From: Nonomuraea rhodomycinica
GTDB lineage: Bacteria; Actinomycetota; Actinomycetes; Streptosporangiales; Streptosporangiaceae
Reading direction: 5' to 3'
DNA: 64,000 nucleotides
Assembly: GCF_013363995.1 (NCBI RefSeq)
Contig: NZ_JABWGO010000005.1
Location: forward strand, 486,083 to 550,082
In this document: positions 15,938 to 23,657 of the stretch, piece after piece
Numbering within the stretch: the stretch's first letter is position 1
How the letters are laid out: each line of letters opens with the position of its first letter
Program-made: the position numbers and the translations under genes
The notes under the pieces: generated by a model
Seen by the model: only the letters and a program-made list of their open reading frames with translations
Database searches by the model: none
What the model was told of the DNA's origin: nothing

Positions 15938-16136
15938 GACACGCGCTCCTTCTGTCGGCACCCGGCCTGGCGGTGGCCGGTCTGCCCCATCGGTGCCCGA
16001 CAAAGGGACAAGGAAACACTTACTGGTAGAAAACGGTCAGACTTGACGCTCGGTCACCCCGGCGTTTAAGAAGCCCGCCAGGCAAGCCGATCCCGCCCCG
16101 ATCTCCGCCCCCCGTGCCGCGATAGGTTCGGCCGTC

Positions 16137-16745
16137 ATGGACGGCGTCGCGGGCACCCTCGTCACGGCCGCCGGGATGTTCGCCGGCACGAACGTGGACG
16201 ACCTCGTCGTCCTCACCGTCCTGTTCCTGTCGTCCCGCGCCGGCGGGACGCCCCGCCCGTGGCAGATCTGGGCCGGCCAGTACACCGGGATCGCCGCCCT
16301 GGTGGCCCTGTCGGCGGTCGCGGCGCTCGGCCTGACGGTCGTCCCGGACCGCTGGGTGGGCCTGCTCGGCCTCCTCCCCTTCGCCCTGGGGGTGCGCGGG
16401 CTGGTCGCGGCCGTGCGCTCGCGCAAGGACTCCGGCGACGACCCGCCCCCGCCCGCGGTCGCGTCGGGCATGGCGGCGGTGGCGGGCGTGACCATCGCCA
16501 ACGGCGCGGACAACCTGTCGGTCTACACGCCCGTGTTCCGCACGATCGGCCCGGTGCCGTCGCTGGTGACGGTCGCGGTGTTCGCCGCGGGCGTCGCCCT
16601 GTGGTGCCTGGCGGGCTCCTGGCTCGGCTCGCACCGCACGGTCATCGGGGTCGTCGAGCGGTACGGCCACTGGATCGTCCCGTTCGTCTTCATGACCATC
16701 GGGGCGTTCATCGTCCTGGAGTCCGGAGTGCTCTCCTTCGGGTAG
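16137..16745 (+). CDS. CadD-family cadmium resistance transporter
   Basis: 202 residues with about five membrane segments. Family marks are GMFAGTNVDDLVVLTVLFL in helix 1 (paired acidic residues in the membrane) and the inverted-repeat counterpart VTIANGADNLSVYTPVF. CadD proteins export Cd2+ or related cations in Gram-positive bacteria. It is divergent from the gas-vesicle operon across a 199-bp gap. TTGACG at 16043 has no convincing -10 partner. Confidence 0.85.
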   Translation: MDGVAGTLVTAAGMFAGTNVDDLVVLTVLFLSSRAGGTPRPWQIWAGQYTGIAALVALSAVAALGLTVVPDRWVGLLGLLPFALGVRGLVAAVRSRKDSGDDPPPPAVASGMAAVAGVTIANGADNLSVYTPVFRTIGPVPSLVTVAVFAAGVALWCLAGSWLGSHRTVIGVVERYGHWIVPFVFMTIGAFIVLESGVLSFG

Positions 16746-16779
16746 GAGGCGGTGAGGGAACCGTCTCCGTGGAGGTCTC

Positions 16780-17562
16780 GTGGAACTGGGGCTGGCTGAC
16801 AAGGTCGCCGTCGTCACGGGCGGCAGTTCGGGCATCGGCCTGGCGGTGGCGCGGGGGCTGGCCGCCGAGGGGGCGCACCTGGTGCTCGCGGCGCGGGGCG
16901 CCGACCGCCTCGACCGCGAGGCGCGCGCGATCGCCGAGGAGCACGGCGTACGCGTCGTGCCCGTGGCCTGCGACGTGGCGACCGCCGCCGGCACGGCCGC
17001 GCTGACCGGCGCCGCCGAGGACGCCTTCGGGGGCGCCGACCTCCTCGTCAACAACGCGGGCGCCGGGTCCAACGAGACCATCCTCGACGCGCCGGACGAG
17101 AAGTGGCAGGAGTACTGGGACCTGCACGTGATGGCGGCCGTGCGGCTGGCCCGCGGGCTCGTGCCCGGCATGCGGCGGCGCGGCGGCGGCGTCATCCTGC
17201 ACAACGCCTCGATCTGTGCGGTGCAGCCCCTGTGGTACGAGCCCATCTACAACGTGACCAAGGCCGCGCTGATGATGTTCTCCAAGGTGCTGGCCACCGA
17301 GGTCGTGGGCGACGGCATCCGCGTCAACTGCGTCAACCCCGGCCTGGTCCTCACCCCCGACTGGGTGAAGACGGCGAAGGAGCTCAGCGGTGACGACTGG
17401 CGGCGCCACCTCGACGACGTCGCCCGCGAGCACGCCCCCATCGGCCGCTTCGCCACCCCGGAGGAGGTTGCGAACCTCCTGGTCTTCCTCTGCTCCGACC
17501 GCGCGAGCTACTCCGTGGGCTCGACCTACTTCGTCGACGGCGGCATGCTCCGGACGGTGTGA
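16780..17562 (+). CDS. SDR-family NAD(P)-dependent oxidoreductase
   Basis: 260 residues with all classical short-chain dehydrogenase marks: cofactor motif TGGSSGIG at residues ~14-21, NNAG, the catalytic Ser (HNASICAV), YNVTK (Tyr and Lys), and the C-terminal YFVDGGM. GTG start behind GGAGGT. It stands alone 34 bp downstream of the CadD-like gene, so the two may share a transcript. The substrate is unknown; the 3-oxoacyl-reductase-like ending is common to many SDRs. Confidence 0.93.
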   Translation: MELGLADKVAVVTGGSSGIGLAVARGLAAEGAHLVLAARGADRLDREARAIAEEHGVRVVPVACDVATAAGTAALTGAAEDAFGGADLLVNNAGAGSNETILDAPDEKWQEYWDLHVMAAVRLARGLVPGMRRRGGGVILHNASICAVQPLWYEPIYNVTKAALMMFSKVLATEVVGDGIRVNCVNPGLVLTPDWVKTAKELSGDDWRRHLDDVAREHAPIGRFATPEEVANLLVFLCSDRASYSVGSTYFVDGGMLRTV

Positions 17563-17578
17563 GGCCGCGGCCCCGTGG

Positions 17579-17776
17579 TCAGGCGCACCAGACGTACACC
17601 GTCCGGCCGACCGCAAGCAGCCAGACGCCGACCACGACGGCGCCCGCCCAGGCGCGCCTGAACGCCAGAAACCCCGCGAACGACGCCAGCACGCCGATCC
17701 CGGCGGCGACCGTCGCCGCGAGGATGTTCGACAGGTACGGCGGATTGTCGTCGCCGGGACCGACCGCGTCCTCCCG
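17579..17776 (-). other. Hydrophobic ~60-codon reading frame without a proper start
   Basis: Reading leftwards, the frame that ends with TGA at 17581-17579 encodes a plausible small membrane protein end (NILAATVAAGIGVLASFAGF ... VWLLAVGRTVYVWCA). A TGA lies upstream in frame and no ATG, GTG or TTG comes before the hydrophobic part except an internal GTG. It may be a remnant of a membrane-protein gene or chance. Confidence that it is expressed is low. Confidence 0.25.
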
Positions 17777-17808
17777 TCACCCACCGACCTGAGCGGGCGA
17801 CGGGACAA

Positions 17809-17844
17809 CGAAACGGCGGCACTCGGATGAGTGCCGCCGTTTCG
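17809..17844 (-). terminator. Terminator of tRNA-Ala
   Basis: A perfect 16-bp stem (17809-17824 with 17829-17844) closes a GGAT tetraloop 7 nt past the 3' end of the tRNA. Confidence 0.85.
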
Positions 17845-17850
17845 ATCGGG

Positions 17851-17923
17851 TGGAGCTATGGGGATTCGAACCCCAGACCTCCTCCATGCCATGGAGGCGC
17901 GCTACCAACTGCGCCATAGCCCC
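17851..17923 (-). tRNA. tRNA-Ala (anticodon GGC)
   Basis: 73 nt folding as a cloverleaf: acceptor GGGGCTA/TAGCTCC with discriminator A, anticodon stem CCTCC/GGAGG around loop ATGGCAT, and T arm TGGGG-TTCGAAT-CCCCA. The CCA end is not encoded. It is identical to the gene at 34767-34839. Confidence 0.97.
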
Positions 17924-17988
17924 TTGATTCCTCGCCAAGTGTATCGGAGATCCCGCACTCCCCGTGCCACCCGAGCGGGAACCACGCG

Positions 17989-18555
17989 CTAGGCCGCCCG
18001 CCGCACCGGCATGCCGAGCTCCCGGACGAGGGCGCACAGGTCCACCCCTGCGGAGCGCATGATCCGGGCCGCGCCGTTGCCGCCGTCGGCCAGCAGGCCC
18101 CACAGCAGGCTCTCGCCGGTCACCGGGCCCGGCCGCCAGCGCGCCACCTCCACCACCTTGCGCACGTGCGCGGCCAGCGGGATCGACCCCAGCGGCCCGT
18201 GCAGCGTCATCCTGAGCGGCCGCAGCGGCGAGCGCGTGAGCCGCCACCGGTCCGGGTCGTCGGCGCCGGCGCGGGTGCGACGGCGCACCTCGTCGAGGTC
18301 GATGCCGAGCGTGGCGAGCAGCGCCCGCGCGTCCGGGCCCGTGTCGACGCGGGCGTCGATCTCCTCGCGCGTGGCGGTGAACGAGGCGAGGCCGAAGGGG
18401 CGCGTCTCGGCGAGGGCCAGCAGGACGACCCCGGTGGTCAGGGCCGGATGGCCGGCGTCGAGCGCGATCGTGCCGGCTCTGACCAGGGCCCGGCGCGCGG
18501 GCGCGGTGAAGTCGGCCAGGCCCTGGTGCGGGGCCGGGTGTCCGTGGGGCGGCAT
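17989..18555 (-). CDS. Clp N-terminal (ClpN repeat) domain protein
   Basis: 188 residues with two weak Clp-N repeats and no ATPase domain: LVRAGTIALDAGHPALTTGV with LLALAETRPFGL, then LAAHVRKVVEVARW with GESLLWGLLADGGNGAARIM. Clp-N domains act as adaptors or substrate-binding modules for Clp unfoldases. It starts 4 nt after the stop of the small HTH gene upstream, so they form an operon. Such HTH/Clp-N pairs occur in actinomycetes, but their function is not known to me. Confidence 0.8.
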   Translation of the reverse strand: MPPHGHPAPHQGLADFTAPARRALVRAGTIALDAGHPALTTGVVLLALAETRPFGLASFTATREEIDARVDTGPDARALLATLGIDLDEVRRRTRAGADDPDRWRLTRSPLRPLRMTLHGPLGSIPLAAHVRKVVEVARWRPGPVTGESLLWGLLADGGNGAARIMRSAGVDLCALVRELGMPVRRAA

Positions 18556-18559
18556 CGCG

Positions 18560-18781
18560 TCACCTTCCGAGTCTGCGGGCGTGCTTGCGGTGGACCGTCT
18601 GGCGCTTCACGCCGAGCGCGTCGGCGATCCGCTCCCAGGACCAGCCGCGGTCGCGGGCGTTGGACACGTGCGTCGCCTCCAGCTCCTCCAGCAGGGTCCT
18701 GAGGGCCGCGACCGCCGCGAGCCCCACGCCGGGGTCGGGGTCGGCCGCCGCGCGGGCCAGATCGGTGGCGTTCGCGGTCAT
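18560..18781 (-). CDS. Small helix-turn-helix DNA-binding protein
   Basis: 73 residues from ATG 18781. The C-terminal half is a clear HTH (RGWSWERIADALGVKRQTVHRKHARRL); the N-terminal half is a predicted helix pair that may dimerise. The ATG lies 1 nt beyond a 20-bp palindrome, which suggests autoregulation. No Shine-Dalgarno sequence is present and a -10-like TATGCT ends 7 nt upstream, so the mRNA is probably leaderless. It is the first gene of the two-gene unit with the Clp-N protein. Confidence 0.82.
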   Translation of the reverse strand: MTANATDLARAAADPDPGVGLAAVAALRTLLEELEATHVSNARDRGWSWERIADALGVKRQTVHRKHARRLGR

Positions 18782-18782
18782 G

Positions 18783-18802
18783 GTGTCAGCATATGCTGAC
18801 AC
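18783..18802. promoter_or_regulatory. 20-bp perfect palindrome at the HTH/Clp-N promoter
   Basis: GTGTCAGCATATGCTGACAC is a perfect palindrome covering a -10-like hexamer (TATGCT, 18793-18788 on the minus strand). It is probably the operator for the adjacent HTH protein. Confidence 0.65.
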
Positions 18803-19211
18803 AGCCGCACTTGTCATCATATGCTGACAAACCGGTGGAGACAGCGGGCCGGCCAGGACGGCGGACCTTAGAGGCGGTCCGCCAGGCCGCCAGGACCGCC
18901 AGGATCGGCAGGGCGTCGGCCAGGCGCCGGCGTTCCTCCGGCGTGAGCGTGTCCACGGCCGCCGCCAGCCGCTCGGTGATGAGCAGGTCGCGGCTGGCCA
19001 GCGCGTCCCGCCCCTTACCGGTGATCGAGGTGATGACCCGCCGCCCGTCGGCCGGGTCGGGGTCGCGGGCCACGAGCCCGCGCCGGTGCAGCCCGCCGGG
19101 GATCGTGCCGATGGCCTGGGCGGTGACGCGCTCCAGGGCCGCGAGCCGCGCCGAGGTGAGCGGCCCCTCCCGGTCCAGCCGCGACAGGACGGCGAGCTCG
19201 CTGAACGACAC
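18786..19211 (-). CDS. MarR-family regulator, probably truncated and extended
   Basis: From GTG 19211 the frame gives 141 residues with the winged-helix core of MarR (SELAVLSRLDREGPLTSARL, RGLVARDPDPADGRRVITSI). The first dimerisation helix is encoded just upstream (VGRLARRIRQLY) but lies behind an in-frame TGA with no start codon. The last ~30 codons run through the two palindromes of the next operon (ending CGCVSIC) and look non-native. It is divergent from a broken dienelactone hydrolase gene. It is probably degenerating, though a shortened protein could still be made. Confidence 0.6.
   Translation of the reverse strand: MSFSELAVLSRLDREGPLTSARLAALERVTAQAIGTIPGGLHRRGLVARDPDPADGRRVITSITGKGRDALASRDLLITERLAAAVDTLTPEERRRLADALPILAVLAAWRTASKVRRPGRPAVSTGLSAYDDKCGCVSIC
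18811..18830. promoter_or_regulatory. Second copy of the same palindrome (one mismatch)
   Basis: TTGTCATCATATGCTGACAA repeats the core TGTCA-CATATG-TGACA with one asymmetric base. Its centre is 28 bp from the first. It contains ATGACA (18817-18812, minus strand), which is 18 bp from TATGCT and resembles a -35 box. Confidence 0.6.
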
Positions 19212-19290
19212 GTCGTCGTCCGCGGCGTTGGTGTAGAGCTGGCGGATGCGCCTGGCCAGGCGGCCGACGGCGGCCTTTCAGCCGCCCGCC

Positions 19291-19840
19291 ACCGGCACGC
19301 GCACCGCGCCCCTCCGCCTCACCTCGGCCGACGGCGCGACCTTCGCCGCCTACGAGGCCCGTCCCGACGACGACCGCGGCGAGGGCTTCTCCTTCATGGA
19401 GCACATCACCAGGCTGAGCCGCGACGGCATCCAGGCCGACATCATGGCCGGCCGAGCGGCTCGGCCGCCCGGCGGTGGCGCTCGGCTTCTGCATGGGGGG
19501 GCGCAACGCGTTCCTGGCCTCCGCGCCGCGGTTCGGGTTCGCCGGTGTGATCGGCTTCTACGGCGTGCCGGGCGTCGCGGGGCCGTACGGGCCGGGGCCC
19601 ACCCAGCAGGCGGACGAGCTGTCGGCGCCGATCCTGGGCCTGTTCGGCGGCGCGGACGCGGGCATACCCGCCGAGCAGGTGACGGAGTTCGGCGCGGCGC
19701 TCACGGCGGCCGGGGTGCGGCACGAGCTGGTCACCTATCCGGGCGCGCCGCACGGGTTCTTCGACGCCGGGTACGGCGAGCACCGGGCGGCCTGCGAGGA
19801 CGCCTGGAAGCGGGTGACGGGGTTCCTGGCCGGCCTCTGA
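19291..19840 (+). pseudogene. Dienelactone hydrolase family protein, broken
   Basis: The 5' part reads RLTSADGATFAAYEAR and FMEHITRLSRDGIQADIMAG in one frame. The 3' part (AERLGRPAVALGFCMGGRNA ... PGAPHGFFDAGYGEHRAAC) is in another frame from about 19451. The stretch between the N-terminal strand and FMEHITRL is also missing, where intact homologues have ~45 residues including the first active-site loops. The nucleophile motif GFCMGG and the His region PHGFF survive. No start codon is present at the expected place. The lesions are one in-frame deletion and one frameshift. Confidence 0.8.
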
Positions 19841-19895
19841 CGGACCGGCCGGGGAGGCGACGGACCGCCCCGGCCTGCGACGGACCAGCCGGAGG

Positions 19896-20726
19896 TCAGC
19901 GGGTCACGGTGGTGCGCATGGTCAGGGTGGTGCCCTCCTCCAGGGCCAGCTCCACCGTGACCGCCCCCAGCTCGGAGGTGCGCGTCACGTGCGTGCCGCC
20001 GCACGCGATCGACGCCTCACCCTCGGGCAGCGAGCAGTGCCAGGTACGCCGGGCCGTCAGCTCCGGGCCGGGCACGTCGAGCCGTACGGGCGCGTCGGCC
20101 GCCACCCACTCCTTGAGCCGGTCGTTCGCCGCGGCGGCCACCTCGGCGAGGGCCGTGTCGAGGCCGTCGGCCGTGAAGCCCTTCTTGCGCAGCGACTTGC
20201 CGAGCCGGTAGACGTCCACGCTGGCGTCGGGCTCGATCCGCGAGGAGGTGATCGCCGTCTGGTCGAAGTCGGGACGGCCGAGCGCGTCCAGGGCGGGCTC
20301 CTTGCGCCAGCGATCGGCCAGCGCCGCGTTCAGGGCGAGGGCGGCCAGGTGGCAGGCGGTGTGCCCGGCCGACAGGGCCGCGCGGTAGGCGGGGTCCACG
20401 GCCAGCTCGACGCTCTCGCCGACGGGCAGCGGCGCGTCGGTGACGTGGACGACGAGCCACTGCCAGCCCTCGGCGCCGCGCCGCGCCGGGATGTCCGCCC
20501 CGAGGTGGATCTCACCGTCCGACCAGGCGCCGGTCACGCAGTCGACGACCGGCAGCCCGCCGATCGTGCCGCGGTCGGCGGGCTGGTCGGGCCAGGTGTG
20601 GTCGAGGGGGTGGAACGGGGTCTCGGAGACGACGAGGCCGTGCCGCTCCCCCACCGGCACGGTCCCGACGATCCGCGAGCGGCCGCTGACCTGGCCCGCG
20701 GGAAAGGTGACGACGGTGGAGTTCAC
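19896..20726 (-). CDS. AlaX-like alanyl-tRNA editing family hydrolase
   Basis: 276 residues. The AlaX/AlaRS second-additional-domain zinc motifs are visible: HTACH (in SAGHTACHLAALAL) and CGGTH near the C-terminus (SIACGGTHVTRTSELGAV). Stand-alone AlaX proteins deacylate mischarged tRNA-Ala or act on related esters in the cytoplasm. An N-terminal extension of ~90 residues resembles the beta-barrel of AlaX-M types. The GTG start overlaps the stop of the MFS gene (GTGA), so the two are co-translated. That pairing is unusual and may point to a role in handling a specific amino acid. Confidence 0.8.
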   Translation of the reverse strand: MNSTVVTFPAGQVSGRSRIVGTVPVGERHGLVVSETPFHPLDHTWPDQPADRGTIGGLPVVDCVTGAWSDGEIHLGADIPARRGAEGWQWLVVHVTDAPLPVGESVELAVDPAYRAALSAGHTACHLAALALNAALADRWRKEPALDALGRPDFDQTAITSSRIEPDASVDVYRLGKSLRKKGFTADGLDTALAEVAAAANDRLKEWVAADAPVRLDVPGPELTARRTWHCSLPEGEASIACGGTHVTRTSELGAVTVELALEEGTTLTMRTTVTR

Positions 20727-21994
20727 GCCGGAATTGTCGCAGGTTCGGCGTCCACGCGTTCGCGCCGCTCGTCCTCGATGAAGCGCTGCCGGCCCGCGTA
20801 CAGGCCGGTGACGAGCTGCGCCGCCAGCACGATGAAGATCATCGCGTACGGCAGCGACCATCCGCCGGTGAGCTCGCGCAGCAGCCCCACGGCGAGCGGC
20901 CCGGCGCCGGCCATGAGGTAGCCGGCGCTCTGCCCGAAGGCGGACAGCGCGGCGGTGGCCTCGGCGGTGCGGGTGCGCAGGCCCAGCATCATGAGCGCCA
21001 GCGGGAACGAGCCCATGCCGAGGGCGATGAGCACCACCCACACCATGGCGGTCGAGACGGGCGCGAGCCACAGCCCGAGGAAGCCGGCCGTGTACGCCGC
21101 GACCAGCCCGACCACCACGGGCCGCTGGTCGCGGAAGCGGGAGGCGACGACGGGGACGAGGATCGAGACGGGGATGTTGAGCGCGGTGAAGACGCCGAGC
21201 ACGAACCCGGCCTCGCCGGTGCTGTAGCCGCCGTCGGTGAGGATCGTGGGCAGCCAGCCGAACATGATGTACGCGATCATCGACTGGGTGCCGAAGTACA
21301 CGGCGATCGTCCAGGCCAGGCGGCTGCGGGCGAGCCGGCGCAGCCCGGCGGGGGCGCCGGCCGTGCCGCTCTCGCCGCCCTGCGCGGCGGTCCGGCGGCG
21401 GGCCGGGTCGCTGCGCAGCAGCGCGAGCCACGGCAGGGTGGCCACGGCGGCCAGGGCGGCCCACACGCCGAGCGCGATGTGCCAGTCGCCCGAGGCGCGC
21501 TCGATCGGCACGGTGGCCGCGGCGGCCAGCATCGTGCCGGCGGCGAGCGCGGTCGTGTAGACGGTGGTCATGATCCCGGTACGGGCCGGGAAGTGGCGCT
21601 TGATCAGGGTGGGGATGAGGACGTTGCCGACGGCGCCGCCGGACAGCGCCACGGCGCTGCTCAGCAGGAAGACCGGCGCGGAGTCCACCAGCGCCCGGAC
21701 CAGCAGGCCCGCGCCGAGGGTGACGAGGGCGAGCAGGAGCAGCCGGTGCTCGCCGATCCGCCGCGACAGCGTGGGGGTGATCGCGCCGACCGTCGCGAAG
21801 GCGAGCACGGGTAGCGTGGTGAGGAGTCCGGTGCCGACGCTCGTCATGCCGAGGCCCTGGGCGAGCTGGTCGAGCAGCGGTCCCACGCTGGTCACGGCCG
21901 TGCGGAGGTTCAGGGCGGCGAGGACGATTCCCAGCACCAGGAGCCAGGCGAGGGGGCCGGTCCTGCCTCTGGACTCGTGGGTGAGCACGCTCAT
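20723..21994 (-). CDS. CynX/NimT-type MFS transporter
   Basis: About 423 residues with 12 predicted membrane helices. The N-terminus resembles the CynX/NimT family (LAALNLRTAVTSVGPLLDQL, LPVLAFATVGAITPTLSRRI). These export or import small organic anions such as cyanate or 2-nitroimidazole. ATG 21994 is preferred, with GGAGG ~11 nt upstream; GTG 22012 in frame is an alternative. It is translationally coupled to the AlaX-like hydrolase downstream. Confidence 0.87.
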   Translation of the reverse strand: MSVLTHESRGRTGPLAWLLVLGIVLAALNLRTAVTSVGPLLDQLAQGLGMTSVGTGLLTTLPVLAFATVGAITPTLSRRIGEHRLLLLALVTLGAGLLVRALVDSAPVFLLSSAVALSGGAVGNVLIPTLIKRHFPARTGIMTTVYTTALAAGTMLAAAATVPIERASGDWHIALGVWAALAAVATLPWLALLRSDPARRRTAAQGGESGTAGAPAGLRRLARSRLAWTIAVYFGTQSMIAYIMFGWLPTILTDGGYSTGEAGFVLGVFTALNIPVSILVPVVASRFRDQRPVVVGLVAAYTAGFLGLWLAPVSTAMVWVVLIALGMGSFPLALMMLGLRTRTAEATAALSAFGQSAGYLMAGAGPLAVGLLRELTGGWSLPYAMIFIVLAAQLVTGLYAGRQRFIEDERRERVDAEPATIPA

Positions 21995-22082
21995 CTGGGG
22001 GAGATCCTCCACTCATCAAATCATGGGACGAATGGCAATCCTAACAGCCCCAAAACGGGCATTTATTCCTGGCGCATGACAA

Positions 22083-22104
22083 AGCCCCCGGCGTACCGGG
22101 GGCT
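22083..22104 (-). terminator. Terminator of the SRPBCC gene
   Basis: A 9-bp stem (22083-22091 with 22096-22104) and CGTA loop, followed on the minus strand by TTTGTC, lies 37 bp past the SRPBCC stop. Confidence 0.75.
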
Positions 22105-22140
22105 CTGCTGTCGATGGATCTCCCTAGGACCCACCCGCCG

Positions 22141-22782
22141 TCACAGGACGGGGCGCGGACCCGCGGGCGGGTCGTCGTGCGGACCGAGCGGCCCGGGCGG
22201 CGGGAGCGTGGGGCCGGTGCCGGTGCCGGGCGGGTAGTCACTGCCGCCCACTGTGCCGGGCGGCACGGGCTCCCCCGAGCCGGGCGGGGTCAGCGAGCCG
22301 CCGGTGCCGAGGCTGGAGCCGTGCTGGTGAGGGCCGGGCACATCGCCGCGCCACGCGCCGGTCTCGCCGCCGCGCGACTCGATGAACTGCTTGAAGCGCT
22401 CCATGTCGTTGCGGACGCGGAGGCGGACGATTTGCAGGGCGTCAGCGGCCGTCTCGAGGAAGCCCTCGGGGTCGTACTCCATCTGGAGCGTGACCTTGGT
22501 GGTGTTCTCGTCGAGGCGGTGGAAGGTCACCACGCCGGCCTGCCGAGGCTTGTCGACCGAGTGCCAGGCGATGCGCTCGTCCGGGTGCTGCTCGGAGATC
22601 TCGGCCTCGAACTCGCGCTTCACACCGGCGATCTCGGTGATCCACGCGGTGCGCGTGTCCGTGAGCTGCTTGACCGACTCGACCCCTTCCATGAATTCGG
22701 GGAAGCTCTCGAACTGCGTCCACTGGTTGTAGGCGACCCTGACAGGAACGTTGACGTCTACCGAGTGTTCGATCGTGCTCAT
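22141..22782 (-). CDS. SRPBCC family protein with Pro/Gly-rich tail
   Basis: 213 residues. Residues 1-145 are an SRPBCC/polyketide-cyclase-like fold (VDVNVPVRVAYNQWTQFESF, PDERIAWHSVDKPRQAG, LQMEYDPEGFLETAADAL). The last ~60 residues are Pro/Gly-rich and likely disordered. It is clearly related to the SRPBCC domain of the gas-vesicle operon protein at 13827-15020 (shared AYNQWT-FE-FP pattern). It is transcribed alone and ends in a terminator. Ligand unknown. Confidence 0.88.
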   Translation of the reverse strand: MSTIEHSVDVNVPVRVAYNQWTQFESFPEFMEGVESVKQLTDTRTAWITEIAGVKREFEAEISEQHPDERIAWHSVDKPRQAGVVTFHRLDENTTKVTLQMEYDPEGFLETAADALQIVRLRVRNDMERFKQFIESRGGETGAWRGDVPGPHQHGSSLGTGGSLTPPGSGEPVPPGTVGGSDYPPGTGTGPTLPPPGPLGPHDDPPAGPRPVL

Positions 22783-22813
22783 GGTGTTCGCCTCTGCCCC
22801 TGAAGGGCCGGCG

Positions 22814-23194
22814 CTAACGCCTGCGCAGCAACCAGTAGAGGCCCACGAACGGGAGCACGAGGGGGATGAACAGGTAGCCCCTGCCGTACACCGACCAGAC
22901 CGTCGCCTCCGGGAAGGCGGCCGGGTCGAGGACGCTGGCCGTGCCGATGACCAGCACCCCGGCCAGTTCCACGAACAGCGCCACCAGCGCCAGCCTGCGC
23001 GCCCCGCGCGCCAGCGCGACCGTGAGCAGGATGTAGACGAGCGCGGCGAAGGCCGACAGCGAGTACGCGAGGGGCGCCTCGCCGAACCGGGTGAGGATCT
23101 GCACCGTGGCCCGCGCGCCCGCCGCCAGCGCGAACAGCCCGTAGACGGCCAGCAGCGCCCGGCCCGGCCCGGTGCCGATGGACGGCGAGGTCAC
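22814..23194 (-). CDS. Small integral membrane protein
   Basis: 126 residues from GTG 23194, which overlaps the upstream stop (GTGA). It has four hydrophobic segments (ALLAVYGLFALAAGA, SLSAFAALVYILLTVALA, ALVALFVELAGVLVIG, YLFIPLVLPFVGLYWLL) and conserved-looking Tyr/Arg residues. This resembles the actinobacterial integral membrane proteins often annotated only as hypothetical. It is co-transcribed with the membrane protein upstream. Function unknown. Confidence 0.75.
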   Translation of the reverse strand: MTSPSIGTGPGRALLAVYGLFALAAGARATVQILTRFGEAPLAYSLSAFAALVYILLTVALARGARRLALVALFVELAGVLVIGTASVLDPAAFPEATVWSVYGRGYLFIPLVLPFVGLYWLLRRR

Positions 23195-23556
23195 GGCATG
23201 CCCTGCCAGATCTGCAGCAGCCGCGCCGTCATCACCGCGATCGCGAACCCGGCCACCGCGAGGATCCCCGACCCCCACCGGCTCCGCTCGGCCAGCGCCA
23301 GGAACACCCCGGCGGGCGGGATGACCGCCTCGCCGGCGAGGTAGCCGAACAGCGTGCCCTTGGACACGTGCGCCCCCTCTCCCCCGGCGACCGCGGCGAT
23401 CACGATGCCCGCCTGGACGAGCACGGCCACCTCCAGCACGGCGAACCCGACGAGCAGGACCATGCCCATGGGCCGGTCACGGATCGCGTTGACCAGGCTC
23501 GCCAGCGCGAGCAGCAGCGATCCGGCGATGACGATCGTGGCCACGGTGGTGTTCAT
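23191..23556 (-). CDS. Small integral membrane protein (four helices)
   Basis: 121 residues, four predicted helices (TIVIAGSLLLALASLVNAI, GMVLLVGFAVLEVAVLVQAG, GEAVIPPAGVFLALAE, ILAVAGFAIAVMTARLL). The partner gene starts inside its stop codon, so the two may form a complex. Function not recognised. Confidence 0.78.
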   Translation of the reverse strand: MNTTVATIVIAGSLLLALASLVNAIRDRPMGMVLLVGFAVLEVAVLVQAGIVIAAVAGGEGAHVSKGTLFGYLAGEAVIPPAGVFLALAERSRWGSGILAVAGFAIAVMTARLLQIWQGMP

Positions 23557-23657
23557 CGCGCAAAAGGCTATCGCCCGCCGCCCCCGCCCCCTGATCCGGC
23601 GGGGCGGCCGGCACAGGGGCGGACGCGCGTGCCACGCGGGTCCGTAGGATCGGAGGC

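Noticed and set aside
16043..16071. TTGACG at 16043 as promoter for the CadD-like gene
   Set aside because: No TAnnnT hexamer occurs at 16-18 bp; the best match is TTAAGA.
17851..17923. tRNA-Ala as an integration site of a mobile element ending at the second copy
   Set aside because: No integrase, recombinase or partial tRNA attachment repeat is visible; both copies are full length and the interval holds ordinary genes.
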